This document shows, piece by piece, positions 1 to 9,136 of a DNA stretch of 64,000 nt (within the stretch, counting starts at the first letter, position 1; every line of letters begins with the position of its first letter). Under the pieces are notes generated by a model, which was not told the origin of the DNA, ran no database searches, and saw nothing but the letters and a program-made list of their open reading frames with translations. The position numbers and the translations under genes were made by a program. The stretch covers positions 1 to 64,000 of the forward strand of contig JAGCCU010000047.1 in assembly GCA_017651515.1 (NCBI GenBank), given 5' to 3'. This stretch comes from Muribaculaceae bacterium (GTDB lineage Bacteria; Bacteroidota; Bacteroidia; Bacteroidales; Muribaculaceae).

Positions 1-185
1 CGAACTCCTGTATGCCGAGACTTTTGAATCGGCCGAAGCCTTCATGAAGGCTTTAGATGAATATATAGACTACTATAACAATAAAAGAATTAAATCCAGG
101 TTAAAAGGAAAGAGCCCGGTGCAATACCGAACTCTTTCTCTCAGACAATAATATTTAACCCGTCCAACTTTTTGGGGTCACTTCA
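1..185 (+). mobile_element. Right end of an IS3-family (IS150-like) insertion sequence
   Basis: The first 151 bases encode the C-terminus of a DDE transposase. They are followed at about 160-185 by a sequence whose reverse complement begins TGAAGTGACCCC and continues AAAAAGTTGGAC, the form of the terminal inverted repeat of the IS150 group. The element therefore ends near 185, 36 bases before the stop codon of iorB. Its left part lies outside the window, so the other repeat and any target-site duplication cannot be checked. Confidence 0.82.
2..151 (+). CDS. IS3-family transposase, C-terminal fragment (OrfB, integrase core)
   Basis: This is the last 49 codons of a transposase whose start lies left of the window. 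The reading frame from base 2 contains DYYNNKRIKSRLKGKSPVQY, the typical end of IS3-family OrfB proteins: the YYNxxRxxxxLxGxSPxxYR segment after the last catalytic glutamate of the DDE domain. The protein would cut and join the ends of the element. The frame is open to the window edge and stops with TAA just before the terminal repeat, so this end is intact. Whether the whole transposase is functional cannot be seen. Confidence 0.85.
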   Translation, partial: ELLYAETFESAEAFMKALDEYIDYYNNKRIKSRLKGKSPVQYRTLSLRQ

Positions 186-221
186 ATAAGCCATGGCGGT
201 TATCTCTTTATTATTCCTTTT

Positions 222-806
222 CTATCGTTGGTTGCAGCCGTGTTCGTAACCAGCACGAAATGCTGCAATATTGGTATCTACAATCGCCTGTCCTTTGCGA
301 CCAAACACGTTAGTAATGCCTTCTACGAGCTTATCCGGCTCCAAAATGTTGAGTACGGAGGCAGTAGCACCAAGCAGCACCATATTGGCACTACGTGGCG
401 ACTGCACCTCCTTGGCTATTGCCTCAACATCAAGCTTGATGACGTTTTTAACCTTGTCAAGCTCGGCATTAATCTTTTCAATCTCTGGATAGTTGGGGAT
501 ATTCACAAAAGGAGTAGTTGATGTTATAATCCAGCCATCTTGCTTAAGATACGGCAAGTATCGTAGAGCCTCCATAGGCTCGAGAGAAACAATCATGTCG
601 CAACCACCCAGTGGAATCAAGTCACTGTGAATAGGCTCGGAACTGATGCGCAGGTTACTCTGCACGTCACCGCCGCGCTGGCTCATACCGTGCACCTCGG
701 CTTGCTTGAGATACAAGTTCTGATCAAGTGCTGCCCAACCGATTACCGTTGCTATGGAGAGAATGCCTTGTCCTCCCACACCGCATAAGATTATATCTTG
801 TTTCAT
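222..806 (-). CDS. iorB: Indolepyruvate:ferredoxin oxidoreductase, beta subunit
   Basis: Small subunit (194 aa) of the enzyme that oxidatively decarboxylates aryl 2-oxo acids made from aromatic amino acids to aryl-acetyl-CoA, reducing ferredoxin in the cytoplasm. The gamma-type domain of the 2-oxoacid:ferredoxin oxidoreductase family fills the protein: GVGGQG at residues 9-14 and the HGMSQRGG segment at 39-46 are its hallmarks. The ATG overlaps the stop of iorA by four bases (ATGA), so the two are translationally coupled and made as one alpha/beta enzyme. An insertion sequence ends 36 bases past its stop codon, so the original downstream context has been replaced, but the gene itself looks complete. 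Confidence 0.92.
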   Translation of the reverse strand: MKQDIILCGVGGQGILSIATVIGWAALDQNLYLKQAEVHGMSQRGGDVQSNLRISSEPIHSDLIPLGGCDMIVSLEPMEALRYLPYLKQDGWIITSTTPFVNIPNYPEIEKINAELDKVKNVIKLDVEAIAKEVQSPRSANMVLLGATASVLNILEPDKLVEGITNVFGRKGQAIVDTNIAAFRAGYEHGCNQR

Positions 807-2440
807 TGTCTTTGTGGCGATTTTAAGTTTGGAATAGTACTATCTTTCTTCATCTGGGCTGCATGACGCTTTGCAGTCTGGATGCACTCACGACGTGCAA
901 TAATCACCGAAACACCCTTATAATTAATTTCTTCACGAATCACACGCTCCATTTCCTCATAGTTCTTGGGCAATGGAATTATCACGCGTACGTGTTCAGG
1001 TTCTACGCCCAGTCCCATGCAGATATTCTCAAGCTTGCCTGTGCATGCCGAGTCCTGACCACCAGTCATTCCCGTGGTGAGGTTATCGCTGATGCAAATG
1101 GTGACATTTGCCTTTGAGTTAACTGCATCGAGTAATCCAGTCATACCACTATGGGTAAACGTTGAGTCGCCAATCACAGCAACTGATGGATGAACGCCCG
1201 AGTTGGCAGCACCTACAGCCATTGTCACCGAAGCACCCATCTCCACGCAGGTGTGGAATGCATGATAAGGAGCAAGCCAGCCCAGAGTATAGCAACCGAT
1301 GTCGCTAAACACGCGTGTACTCTCAATGGGTTTGACCACGTTATTGAGTGCAGTATAGAAATCGCGGTGTCCGCAACCTTGACACAATGCCGGTGGACGC
1401 GGCACGGTAACTTGAGATGCCTCGCCTTGTGGCAGTGGAGCCATCCCCAATGCAGCACGTACACAGTCAGGAGTTAGTTCGCCTGTACGCGGCAGAGAAC
1501 CATCCAGACGGCCCTTGATTTCTACTGGTGTATCCAACACGCCCTTCAGGCGCATCTCCACTAGGGGTTGTCCTTCTTCCATAACGAGAATGCTCTTACA
1601 CTCAGCAGCCATGCGACGTATCATCGCCTTAGGCAATGGATATTGAGAGATTTTCAGCACTGGGAATGGACAACCATAAGGGCAATTCTCCATGAGATAG
1701 TTATAGGCAATACCGCAGGCAATTATACCCATGCTCTTGTCGGCACCATCAATATACTTATTGTTGCCCATTGTCTCTGACTGCGCCTCAAATTCGGCAT
1801 AGTCCTTGATAAGCTGGACGTTACGCACTTTTGCATTAGCTGGGAGCAACACCCACTGACGGGGATTTTCAGGGAAGTGAAGTTGATTCTCGTCTCGCAC
1901 ATCTCCAGTTTCTACCACAGCTCGAGAGTGTGCCATGCGAGTAGTCATGCGCATAAGTACAGGAATGTGGTACTTTTCAGAAAAGTCATAAGCCTGACCA
2001 ATCATACGGTAGGCCTCCTGTTGAGAAGATGGTTCGAAACAAGGCATCATAGCAAACTCAGCATAGAAACGCGAGTCTTGCTCATTCTGCGACGAGTGCA
2101 TGGATGGGTCATCGCAAGCAGTAACAACGAGACCACCATTGGCACCAGTCATTGCCGAGTTGACAAATGCATCAGCACATACATTCATACCCACATGCTT
2201 CATGCACACCAGAGCGCGTTTTCCTGCATAAGAAGCACCTATAGCAGCTTCCATAGCAGTCTTTTCATTAGCACTCCATGTGCTGTGGATATCACGCTCA
2301 CGAGCCAACGGGTGCTGCTGGATAAATTCAGTAATCTCGGTTGAGGGCGTCCCAGGATATGCATACACACCAGTAAGACCTGCATGAATAGCACCTAAAG
2401 CAAGCGCCTCATCACCAAGGAGAAGAGTTTTTTTGTTCAT
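803..2440 (-). CDS. iorA: Indolepyruvate:ferredoxin oxidoreductase, alpha subunit (short form)
   Basis: Catalytic subunit (545 aa) binding thiamine pyrophosphate and, with IorB, converting indolepyruvate, phenylpyruvate and similar acids to acyl-CoA with reduction of ferredoxin. An N-terminal pyrimidine-binding domain is marked by YPGTPSTEI (28-36). The TPP domain carries CQGCGHR (353-359), SDIGCYTLG (379-387), GDSTFTHSG (424-432) and DNLTTGMTGGQ (452-462). The chain ends shortly after IIARRECI (513-520). The well-studied archaeal IorA continues there into a domain with two [4Fe-4S] clusters; no such cysteines follow here, so electrons must leave by another carrier. First gene of a two-gene operon with iorB. 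Confidence 0.92.
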   Translation of the reverse strand: MNKKTLLLGDEALALGAIHAGLTGVYAYPGTPSTEITEFIQQHPLARERDIHSTWSANEKTAMEAAIGASYAGKRALVCMKHVGMNVCADAFVNSAMTGANGGLVVTACDDPSMHSSQNEQDSRFYAEFAMMPCFEPSSQQEAYRMIGQAYDFSEKYHIPVLMRMTTRMAHSRAVVETGDVRDENQLHFPENPRQWVLLPANAKVRNVQLIKDYAEFEAQSETMGNNKYIDGADKSMGIIACGIAYNYLMENCPYGCPFPVLKISQYPLPKAMIRRMAAECKSILVMEEGQPLVEMRLKGVLDTPVEIKGRLDGSLPRTGELTPDCVRAALGMAPLPQGEASQVTVPRPPALCQGCGHRDFYTALNNVVKPIESTRVFSDIGCYTLGWLAPYHAFHTCVEMGASVTMAVGAANSGVHPSVAVIGDSTFTHSGMTGLLDAVNSKANVTICISDNLTTGMTGGQDSACTGKLENICMGLGVEPEHVRVIIPLPKNYEEMERVIREEINYKGVSVIIARRECIQTAKRHAAQMKKDSTIPNLKSPQRQ

Positions 2441-2498
2441 GTCGTAATATTTAATAAATAAGATTTTACGGCTAAAAATATCCGTTAGTTAAGCGTCA

Positions 2499-2529
2499 CG
2501 AAATTACAACAATTTCACGGAATAAGCAA
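2499..2529 (-). promoter_or_regulatory. Probable promoter of iorAB
   Basis: Reading the minus strand, a TTG (-33 element, 2527-2529) is followed after 20 bases by TAATTTCG (2499-2506), one mismatch from the Bacteroidota -7 consensus TAnnTTTG. It lies about 60 bases upstream of the iorA ATG, in the only gap between trmN6 and iorA. Confidence 0.55.
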
Positions 2530-2586
2530 ACAATGGTTGTATTTTTTATAAAAAAAGAAAAATGTCTGAATTCATTCTTTGCATTC

Positions 2587-3285
2587 TCAGTCAAGGTAAA
2601 ACTCTTGGCAAAGAGAGCGGTATGCTTCGCTAAGTGTACCATCCGAATTGCGAAGAGTAATCCTTTCTCGCTGTAGGAATGTCTGTGATGGCGTCAGCTC
2701 CCACATAATCCTTTTAGGAGATTTTCCTTCAACCGATACAACTTCACACATTCGGCTTATGCTCATAGAAGCAAAAGTAGCATGTTCAATGACCTTAGAA
2801 ACTATATCGCCAGGGGTTATAAACGCCAGTTTCCCAAATGTACCAAGCAATTCACGGCCATGAACGATTAGTTGATCAAGTGTAAGTGTATGAGTATGAC
2901 GAGCTTCGGCACGGGATACATTGGGTGATTTGATTCCATTGGTAAAAAACGGAGGGTTGGAAACGATAAGGTCGTAATCCCCTGTCCAATCATTGAAATC
3001 CGCTTTAGTAACAGATATACGACTACCCCACTTTGATAATTTAAAATTCTCCTGTGCTTCCTGGATGCTTCCTTCGTCTATGTCAATGGCATCAACATCA
3101 AGATCTTGATTTCGCTGAGAAAGCATCAACGCAATTATACCACATCCAGTTCCCACATCCAAGGCACGGACACAATTAGCGACATCACACCACGCACCTA
3201 TCAGGACGCTGTCGGTAGTAAGGGGCATAGGAGACAGTGAATTTGCCACGCTGAACTGTTTGAAATGAAAATAATTTCGTCGCAT
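2587..3285 (-). CDS. trmN6: tRNA1(Val) (adenine(37)-N6)-methyltransferase
   Basis: A 232-aa class I SAM-dependent methyltransferase of the YfiC/TrmN6 family, which adds a methyl group to N6 of adenine 37 next to the anticodon of valine tRNA. The SAM-binding motif LDVGTGCGII is at 42-51, and the catalytic NPPF motif of N6-adenine methylases is at 110-113, within IVSNPPFF. The N-terminal FxFKQFSV element is typical of the family. The gene sits 14 bases after lepA on the same strand and is probably co-transcribed with it. Both products act in translation. Related small-molecule or RNA N6-methylases share the NPPF motif, but the N-terminus favours this family. Confidence 0.88.
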   Translation of the reverse strand: MRRNYFHFKQFSVANSLSPMPLTTDSVLIGAWCDVANCVRALDVGTGCGIIALMLSQRNQDLDVDAIDIDEGSIQEAQENFKLSKWGSRISVTKADFNDWTGDYDLIVSNPPFFTNGIKSPNVSRAEARHTHTLTLDQLIVHGRELLGTFGKLAFITPGDIVSKVIEHATFASMSISRMCEVVSVEGKSPKRIMWELTPSQTFLQRERITLRNSDGTLSEAYRSLCQEFYLD

Positions 3286-3299
3286 GGCAATTTCAAGTA

Positions 3300-5087
3300 T
3301 TAGTCGAGCTTTAATACCGCAAGAAACGCTTTCTGAGGCACTTGTACGGTTCCAATTTGCTTCATTCGCTTCTTACCTGCTTTTTGTTTTTCAAGAAGTT
3401 TACGCTTACGGCTCACGTCTCCACCATAGCACTTTGCAGTAACGTCTTTTCGTACTTGCTTTACCGTCTCACGTGCAATAATCTTTGCACCAATTGCAGC
3501 CTGAATAGCTATATCGTACTGTTGACGTGGTATCAGTTCCTTGAGTTTTTCGCACATTCTGCGACCTAACGTTACGGCATTGTCAACGTGAGTGAGTGCA
3601 CTCAGCGCATCGACTTGCTGACCATTGAGCAGAATGTCCAGCTTTATAAGCATAGATTCGCGGTACCCGTTGATGAAATAATCGAATGATGCATAGCCCT
3701 TTGATATGCTTTTAAGCTTGTCGTAGAAATCAATGACTATTTCACCTAATGGAATATCAAAAGTGAGTTCCAGACGATTGCCAGAAATGTATTCCTGCTT
3801 GACCAACTCGCCGCGTTTGCTCAGGCACAACGTAATAATCGGCCCCATGAACTCTGACAGCGTGATGATACTTGCACGAATATAAGGTTCTTCAATATGC
3901 TCAATAACAGCAATATCCGGCAAACCAGCAGGATTGTGAACCTCAGTCATATTGCCCTTCTTGTCATAAACTTTATACGACACGTTGGGGACGGTGGTTA
4001 TCACCTCCATATTGAACTCACGGCTAAGTCGCTCCTGAACGATTTCCATGTGCAACAGCCCTAGGAAACCGCATCGGAAACCGAAACCCAACGCAACAGA
4101 AGACTCAGCGGTAAAAGTGAGTGCCGCATCATTGAGCTGCAATTTTTCCAGCGAAGCACGTAAGTTTTCGAAATCTTCAGGCTCAATAGGATACACACCG
4201 GCAAACACCATCTGCTTGACCTCCTGGAAACCGGCTATGGCCTTATCACAGGGAGAAGCTACGTGAGTGATGGTATCACCCACTCTTACTTCCACCGAAT
4301 TCTTTATACCAGATATTATATAGCCCACGTTTCCGGCACTCAACTCATTACGAGGAGAGAGCTGTAACTTCAGTACACCCATTTCATCAACATGGTATTC
4401 CTTCTCGGTATTTACGAACTTCACAAAGTCGTTCTTGTGTATTGCACCATTCAGAATCTTGAAATACACAATGATGCCACGGAACGGATTGAAAACCGAG
4501 TCGAAAATCAATGCCTGTAAAGGAGCCTCAGGATCGCCCTTAGGTGCAGGAATGCGCTCTACTATGGCACGCATGATATCCTCAATACCGACACCAGTAC
4601 GCGCACTGCATCGCAGGATTTCGCTGGGATCGCATCCTAACAGCTCTACAATTTCGTCCTCAACCTCATCCGGATGTGCGCTGTCCATGTCTATCTTGTT
4701 GATGACGGGGATAATTTCAAGCCCGTTGTCAATGGCCATATACAGATTGCTGATGGTCTGTGCCTGAACGCCTTGAGTGGCATCCACTACAAGCAGCGCG
4801 CCCTCACAGGCGGCTATCGAGCGTGATACTTCGTATGAGAAGTCAACGTGTCCCGGAGTATCTATAAGGTTTAGCGTATAGTCTTCGCCATCAAGCTTGT
4901 AGTCCATCTGGATGGCATGGCTTTTGATTGTGATACCGCGTTCACGCTCAAGATCCATATCATCAAGTACCTGTGCTTGCATGTCCTTGCCCGTAACGGT
5001 GTTGGTAAATTCAAGCAGGCGGTCAGCCAAAGTGCTCTTACCATGGTCGATGTGAGCAACGATGCAGAAATTGCGTATATTTTTCAT
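3300..5087 (-). CDS. lepA: Elongation factor 4 (LepA), ribosome-associated GTPase
   Basis: A 595-aa translational GTPase that binds ribosomes and helps with initiation or stalled elongation. The G domain shows G1 AHIDHGKS (11-18), G3 DTPGHVDF (76-83) and G4 NKID (130-133). The rest follows the EF-G-like domains II, III and V, with the LepA-specific basic C-terminal domain ending in [14 protein letters not shown]. Length is normal for the family. A -7 promoter element lies about 35 bases before the ATG, so lepA is probably the first gene of a lepA-trmN6 unit. Confidence 0.97.
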   Translation of the reverse strand: MKNIRNFCIVAHIDHGKSTLADRLLEFTNTVTGKDMQAQVLDDMDLERERGITIKSHAIQMDYKLDGEDYTLNLIDTPGHVDFSYEVSRSIAACEGALLVVDATQGVQAQTISNLYMAIDNGLEIIPVINKIDMDSAHPDEVEDEIVELLGCDPSEILRCSARTGVGIEDIMRAIVERIPAPKGDPEAPLQALIFDSVFNPFRGIIVYFKILNGAIHKNDFVKFVNTEKEYHVDEMGVLKLQLSPRNELSAGNVGYIISGIKNSVEVRVGDTITHVASPCDKAIAGFQEVKQMVFAGVYPIEPEDFENLRASLEKLQLNDAALTFTAESSVALGFGFRCGFLGLLHMEIVQERLSREFNMEVITTVPNVSYKVYDKKGNMTEVHNPAGLPDIAVIEHIEEPYIRASIITLSEFMGPIITLCLSKRGELVKQEYISGNRLELTFDIPLGEIVIDFYDKLKSISKGYASFDYFINGYRESMLIKLDILLNGQQVDALSALTHVDNAVTLGRRMCEKLKELIPRQQYDIAIQAAIGAKIIARETVKQVRKDVTAKCYGGDVSRKRKLLEKQKAGKKRMKQIGTVQVPQKAFLAVLKLD

Positions 5088-5120
5088 TTTGCGAACTTAC
5101 TCAATTATCAATTCTGATTG

Positions 5121-5128
5121 CAAAAGTA
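5121..5128 (-). promoter_or_regulatory. Probable -7 promoter element of lepA
   Basis: The minus strand reads TACTTTTG, an exact match to TAnnTTTG, 33 bases upstream of the lepA start. No TTG lies at the usual 19-20 base spacing, so only the -7 half is called. Confidence 0.45.
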
Positions 5129-5173
5129 CAAAATATTCCGCAATCTAAAATCTACATGCTTAATTAAAGTGCA

Positions 5174-5950
5174 TTACAAGCGCACAATTAGCCCATCATA
5201 AGCAAGATGAACGCCTTCGGGAAGCATTGCATCGGTCTCAGCATGAAATCCTATTTTGTCGCTCATGTGAATCAGATATGCTTGCCCTGGATTAATTCGT
5301 TTAATCACCTCAAGCGATTCACTGAGGCACATATGGGAGATGTGAGATTCGAACCTCAAAGCATTTATTACCAGCAATGGAATACCATGCAGTCGTTCTA
5401 TCAAGCTTTCTTCTATTTCCTTGGCATCGGTAATATAGGCTAATGGGCCGATTCGATAGCCTAATATTTTCAATCTATAGTGCATAATAGGCAGCGGTTC
5501 GATAGTAATGCCATCATACTCAAAAGGCACATTCTCAACCACTGGAGTTATATCAAGATGCGGCACTCCAGGATATGGATTATCTCCAAAACAATAAGGT
5601 AATCGCTGATGCAGATGGTCTATGACGTCCTGACGCGCAAAAATCGGGAAATTACCGCCATAGCAATATGAGCGAAGGTCGTCAAGACCTCCAACATGAT
5701 CATAATGAATGTGTGTCAAAAGCAATGCATCTAGCCGGTCGTTGGAGGCACGTAATATTTGTGTTCTGAAGTCTGGACCGCAGTCAATAAGGATGTTTCG
5801 TCCTTTATATCTTATAACTACTGACGTGCGAAGTCGATTGTCACGAGAATCAGTCGATTGGCACACAGGACAATCGCACTTAATTGCAGGAACGCCAGTA
5901 GAGGTTCCCGTTCCAAGAAATTCTATCTCTAATGAATTGTTATCTTTCAT
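5174..5950 (-). CDS. MBL-fold metallohydrolase, PhnP-like phosphodiesterase
   Basis: A 258-aa metallo-beta-lactamase-fold hydrolase. The metal-binding motif THIHYDHVGG spans 79-88 with H80, H82, D84 and H85. An early CDCPVC segment (25-30) matches the zinc-binding cysteines seen in PhnP, the 5-phosphoribosyl 1,2-cyclic phosphate phosphodiesterase. No phosphonate (phn) genes are nearby, so the natural substrate may be another cyclic phosphodiester. It is the last gene of a three-gene unit; its ATG overlaps the stop of the upstream lipoprotein gene by four bases. Family assignment is firm, substrate is not. Confidence 0.85.
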   Translation of the reverse strand: MKDNNSLEIEFLGTGTSTGVPAIKCDCPVCQSTDSRDNRLRTSVVIRYKGRNILIDCGPDFRTQILRASNDRLDALLLTHIHYDHVGGLDDLRSYCYGGNFPIFARQDVIDHLHQRLPYCFGDNPYPGVPHLDITPVVENVPFEYDGITIEPLPIMHYRLKILGYRIGPLAYITDAKEIEESLIERLHGIPLLVINALRFESHISHMCLSESLEVIKRINPGQAYLIHMSDKIGFHAETDAMLPEGVHLAYDGLIVRL

Positions 5951-6894
5951 CGCCGGAATGTTTTTAACAGACCATCAACGAAGTAAAGATATCCCCCGCC
6001 GTCATAGTACCAATATTCACGCATACCCTGTTGGTCTGGTGCTGGAGTTATGCGCTTTGGATTACCCAGTGCCAGCCGGCACTCTTCCTTGGTCATGTCT
6101 TCTTCGACGTTTCCAGCAGTTATCAGCTTCCAGCGCGTGTCAGTGATGTCAGGGTACCCATTGCGGGGGTTAGCGAGCGAAAATAGTGAATCAAAGTCGC
6201 GATTGTGCATTGTAGCCCCAGGCGCTGAAATCCAAACAAAAGCACGTTGCGCCTCTGAATCAAGAGTCTCAAAGACAACTTTTAGTGGCAATACCTTGTT
6301 TCCAGGCTTCACATCAACAATCTTCACTGGAATGTATTGTCGCCCTCTGAACAAGTAATCATCTTGCTCGCTATACCAAATCATGGTCTTGATATACACC
6401 TCGTGTCCAACGATTTGAGCAGCCACATGTTCCACCATATCCATATCCACAAGCAGGGGAATGACAAAATCAGGACTGAATTGATCTATTGATTTCGACG
6501 TCTTATAGGTATAATTATGAGTTCCATCGCCAAACTTGATATTGACAGCCTTCACGCCCGAAATAGAAGTGGCTGTTTCATAGCCATTATAAGTAATATA
6601 TTTCCCTGCAAAAGCTATTGTATCGATATCAATGTCGGCAGTGCGTTCAAAAAGCAGACGCAACTGGTCGTCGGTGGCATAAAACCTCTTTCCAATGCGC
6701 CACGATGGCAGCGAATCAACGTAGGCAGTCAGGGCTGATGCAGGTTGATGAGTTTCCAATTCAGTTATAATGCGGTTGACTTCCTTATCAGTGATTGTGC
6801 CCGTATGTTCCACACCGGTAAAGAAGCAGCTACTCATTGCCAGCGTTAATATGAATGAGCAAAGTATGGTGTAATATTTCGAAAAACGGTGCAT
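5947..6894 (-). CDS. Lipoprotein of unknown function with SmpA/BamE-like C-terminus
   Basis: A 315-aa protein not assigned to a known family. The N-terminus is a lipoprotein signal with lipobox AMSSC (Cys23), so the mature protein should be anchored in the inner or outer membrane facing the periplasm. The middle is rich in beta-type sequence without a recognised motif. The last 50 residues (from about 267, MTKEECRLALGNP, then REYWYYDGGGYLYF) resemble the fold of SmpA/OmlA (BamE) domains, in which a short helix precedes a WxY-rich sheet; this is a weak, by-eye match. The gene follows the TPR gene after five bases and overlaps the hydrolase gene, so the three are probably one operon. Confidence 0.75.
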   Translation of the reverse strand: MHRFSKYYTILCSFILTLAMSSCFFTGVEHTGTITDKEVNRIITELETHQPASALTAYVDSLPSWRIGKRFYATDDQLRLLFERTADIDIDTIAFAGKYITYNGYETATSISGVKAVNIKFGDGTHNYTYKTSKSIDQFSPDFVIPLLVDMDMVEHVAAQIVGHEVYIKTMIWYSEQDDYLFRGRQYIPVKIVDVKPGNKVLPLKVVFETLDSEAQRAFVWISAPGATMHNRDFDSLFSLANPRNGYPDITDTRWKLITAGNVEEDMTKEECRLALGNPKRITPAPDQQGMREYWYYDGGGYLYFVDGLLKTFRR

Positions 6895-6899
6895 AATGG

Positions 6900-8963
6900 C
6901 TAATTCATTCGTTTAAGCACATTGTAACTGGGAAGTATGCCTAGTTCGCCTGCTTTGCTAAGGTCGGCAACGCCTCGCTCCTTGTTGCCCATGCGCAGAT
7001 ACACAAGGCCCCGATTGTAATAGGCTTCGGCAAAGTCGGGTCTCAGCTCCAGCACTTGGTTATAGCAACTGATGGCACCAGTATTGTCACCCAATTGCAG
7101 GCACACATTTCCTTTATTATAGATAGCATACGTATTTCTCGGCGACAGCTTGATGACCATATCAAAGTCGGCCTGTGCCTTTTTCAATTCCTCGGTTTCT
7201 TCGGTTCGGTGCAGCATACTCTGAGTTGTTGCATCACTTGTTGTCGCTACATCTTGCATCGCGCCGGCACGAGTCATCTGCCATTTTAGATAATGGGCGT
7301 TGGCACGGAGGAAATATGACAGCGAATAATCTCCGTTAATGGCTATCGCTCTGTCAGCATCGGCCAGGGCCGCATCAGGATTCTTCACCAGCAGGTAATC
7401 TATGGCGCGGGCAATGTAGTCCACGGCACGAGGCGTTGAAGTGCTCAGGAGCCCATTATAATAGTCAATACTGGCAAAACGGCGATTGATCTGCTCTTCG
7501 GTCAACGAGTGGGTATCGCTGGTCAACGTGAGTGTCGACGGCAAGATGCGCAAGTCATTAAGGTCGCTTATTTCCTTAACATAAGCAGTATTGCCATTAA
7601 GCTTGTTGTCGTGTGCATAATATGTGAGCAAATACAGTGGCTCAGGCGTCACTTCCACGTTGCTGTTCTGGATGCGACCACGCTGTTTGTTGGCATATTC
7701 CGGTTTGATGGGATTTTCCGGGGCCACCGTGAGCAGCGTGTTGAAACGGTTCATGATTTCATCGTCACTCTCTGGTTCTTGCTCACCTGTCTGGGCGCGC
7801 TGTTCAGCACGGTGGCGTGCGGCATCGGCTTCAATCTGTGCCGGGTTGAAATCACTCACCTTGGTTTTCTTCGACTTGAAAATCGCCAATGCACGGTCAT
7901 AGTCGGCATTTCCTCCACGGGCATCACCCATCTTGCGCTTTGCCTCACCACGGGCCATATAGCCCGCCTCAAACTTAGGATATTTTTCCAACACCTTGTC
8001 ATAGTCGGCAATAGCCTTTCTGTATTGACCCGTATTGAAATACAACATGGCGCGGTTATATAGTGCCATGAAATTATCGGGCTGACCTTTCAGCACATAG
8101 GAGAAGTCGTCAATCGCCTTGTTGTTCTCCCCTACTTCGGCAAGCAGCAAGCCACGGTTGAAATGTCCTTCCATTGTCGATGGATTGAGGCTTATGGCAT
8201 AGTCATAGTCGGCCATCGCACCAAAATAGTCATCGAGCTTGTATTTCATGAATGCGCGGTTGATGAAATATCCGGCATAGTGTGGCTCGAGTTTGATGGC
8301 TTCGTCCATGTCGGCCAGGGCGGCAGCATAATCTTCCTTGTGGCGCATCAGGATTTCAGCCCTAAGCACGTAAGAATTGGCATTTTTCTTTGATAGTTCC
8401 AGACTGCGCGTGATATCTTCCAAAGCCCTGGCGGTATCTTTTCGCGACAGATTCAGATGAGCCAGACCCAGATAGGCACGGTCGTTCTTGGAGTCAAGAC
8501 GCAACAGTGCGTCGTAACTTTCCTGGGCAGCGTCATACTCGCCTATCTCATCCTGACAAACAGCACGGTTCAGCAGAAAAACCTTTTCCTCAGGCATCAG
8601 TTTCAGACCCTCGGTATAGTCCTCAATCGCACCTTGATAGTTGTGCTGATTCTGGCGGGCAATGCCGCGCACCTGATACGCATCCACAATAAATGGATTG
8701 CGTTCAATTGCGAGTGTTGCATCCTCTTCGGCGCCTTTGAAATCCTCAAGGTTGATCTTGGCTATGCCACGGTAAAAATAAGGCTCGGCAAGAAATGGCT
8801 TTGCCTTGATTACCTGATTGAAATACTGAATCGACAGGACGTAGTCTTCAAAGTACAGCGAGTTACGGCCAATGCGCATCACCTGGTCGGTATTTATCTG
8901 TGCCTGGGCCGTCATCATGCCCAACACACAGACTATCGTTGCTATTATCCCACGTCGTTTCAT
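6900..8963 (-). CDS. Secreted tetratricopeptide-repeat protein
   Basis: A 687-aa exported protein made mostly of TPR helices. A signal peptide covers residues 1-21 (cleavage after AQA). About ten TPR units run from roughly 30 to 370, with repeated features such as AxxYxNRAxxxxxxGxxxxAixDyd. A charged linker rich in Glu, Gln and Arg follows at about 375-415, then a variable region, then further TPR units to the C-terminus. Such proteins are scaffolds for periplasmic or outer membrane complexes; the partner is unknown. The ATG at 8963 is chosen over a TTG one codon earlier because the signal peptide then starts MKRRG. It is the first gene of the unit that includes the lipoprotein and the hydrolase. 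Confidence 0.85.
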   Translation of the reverse strand: MKRRGIIATIVCVLGMMTAQAQINTDQVMRIGRNSLYFEDYVLSIQYFNQVIKAKPFLAEPYFYRGIAKINLEDFKGAEEDATLAIERNPFIVDAYQVRGIARQNQHNYQGAIEDYTEGLKLMPEEKVFLLNRAVCQDEIGEYDAAQESYDALLRLDSKNDRAYLGLAHLNLSRKDTARALEDITRSLELSKKNANSYVLRAEILMRHKEDYAAALADMDEAIKLEPHYAGYFINRAFMKYKLDDYFGAMADYDYAISLNPSTMEGHFNRGLLLAEVGENNKAIDDFSYVLKGQPDNFMALYNRAMLYFNTGQYRKAIADYDKVLEKYPKFEAGYMARGEAKRKMGDARGGNADYDRALAIFKSKKTKVSDFNPAQIEADAARHRAEQRAQTGEQEPESDDEIMNRFNTLLTVAPENPIKPEYANKQRGRIQNSNVEVTPEPLYLLTYYAHDNKLNGNTAYVKEISDLNDLRILPSTLTLTSDTHSLTEEQINRRFASIDYYNGLLSTSTPRAVDYIARAIDYLLVKNPDAALADADRAIAINGDYSLSYFLRANAHYLKWQMTRAGAMQDVATTSDATTQSMLHRTEETEELKKAQADFDMVIKLSPRNTYAIYNKGNVCLQLGDNTGAISCYNQVLELRPDFAEAYYNRGLVYLRMGNKERGVADLSKAGELGILPSYNVLKRMN

Positions 8964-8996
8964 CAACGATTTTATGACTGTTGTCTTTATAACTTA

Positions 8997-9004
8997 CAAA
9001 GTTA
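8997..9004 (-). promoter_or_regulatory. Probable -7 promoter element of the TPR gene
   Basis: The minus strand reads TAACTTTG, an exact -7 consensus, 33 bases before the ATG of the TPR gene. The -33 region is not a clear TTG. Confidence 0.45.
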
Positions 9005-9063
9005 ATCCTTTATTGCATCACACACCACACACTTAACGTAGTTTAACCAGCGCCAAGAACTGA

Positions 9064-9102
9064 GAACCGAGAGCAAAGCCTCGAAGACTTTGTTCTCGGT
9101 TC
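9064..9102. repeat. 15-bp inverted repeat downstream of the dockerin protein gene
   Basis: GAACCGAGAGCAAAG (9064-9078) pairs with CTTTGTTCTCGGTTC (9088-9102), with one G-T pair and a nine-base loop. It lies 35 bases past the stop codon of the 1253-aa gene. Neither strand has a T-tract after it, so it may be a transcript-end stabilising hairpin, an unusual terminator or a remnant of a repeated element. Confidence 0.6.
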
Positions 9103-9136
9103 ACGGTCTCTAACCATTGAATCTTGGATCTTGATT

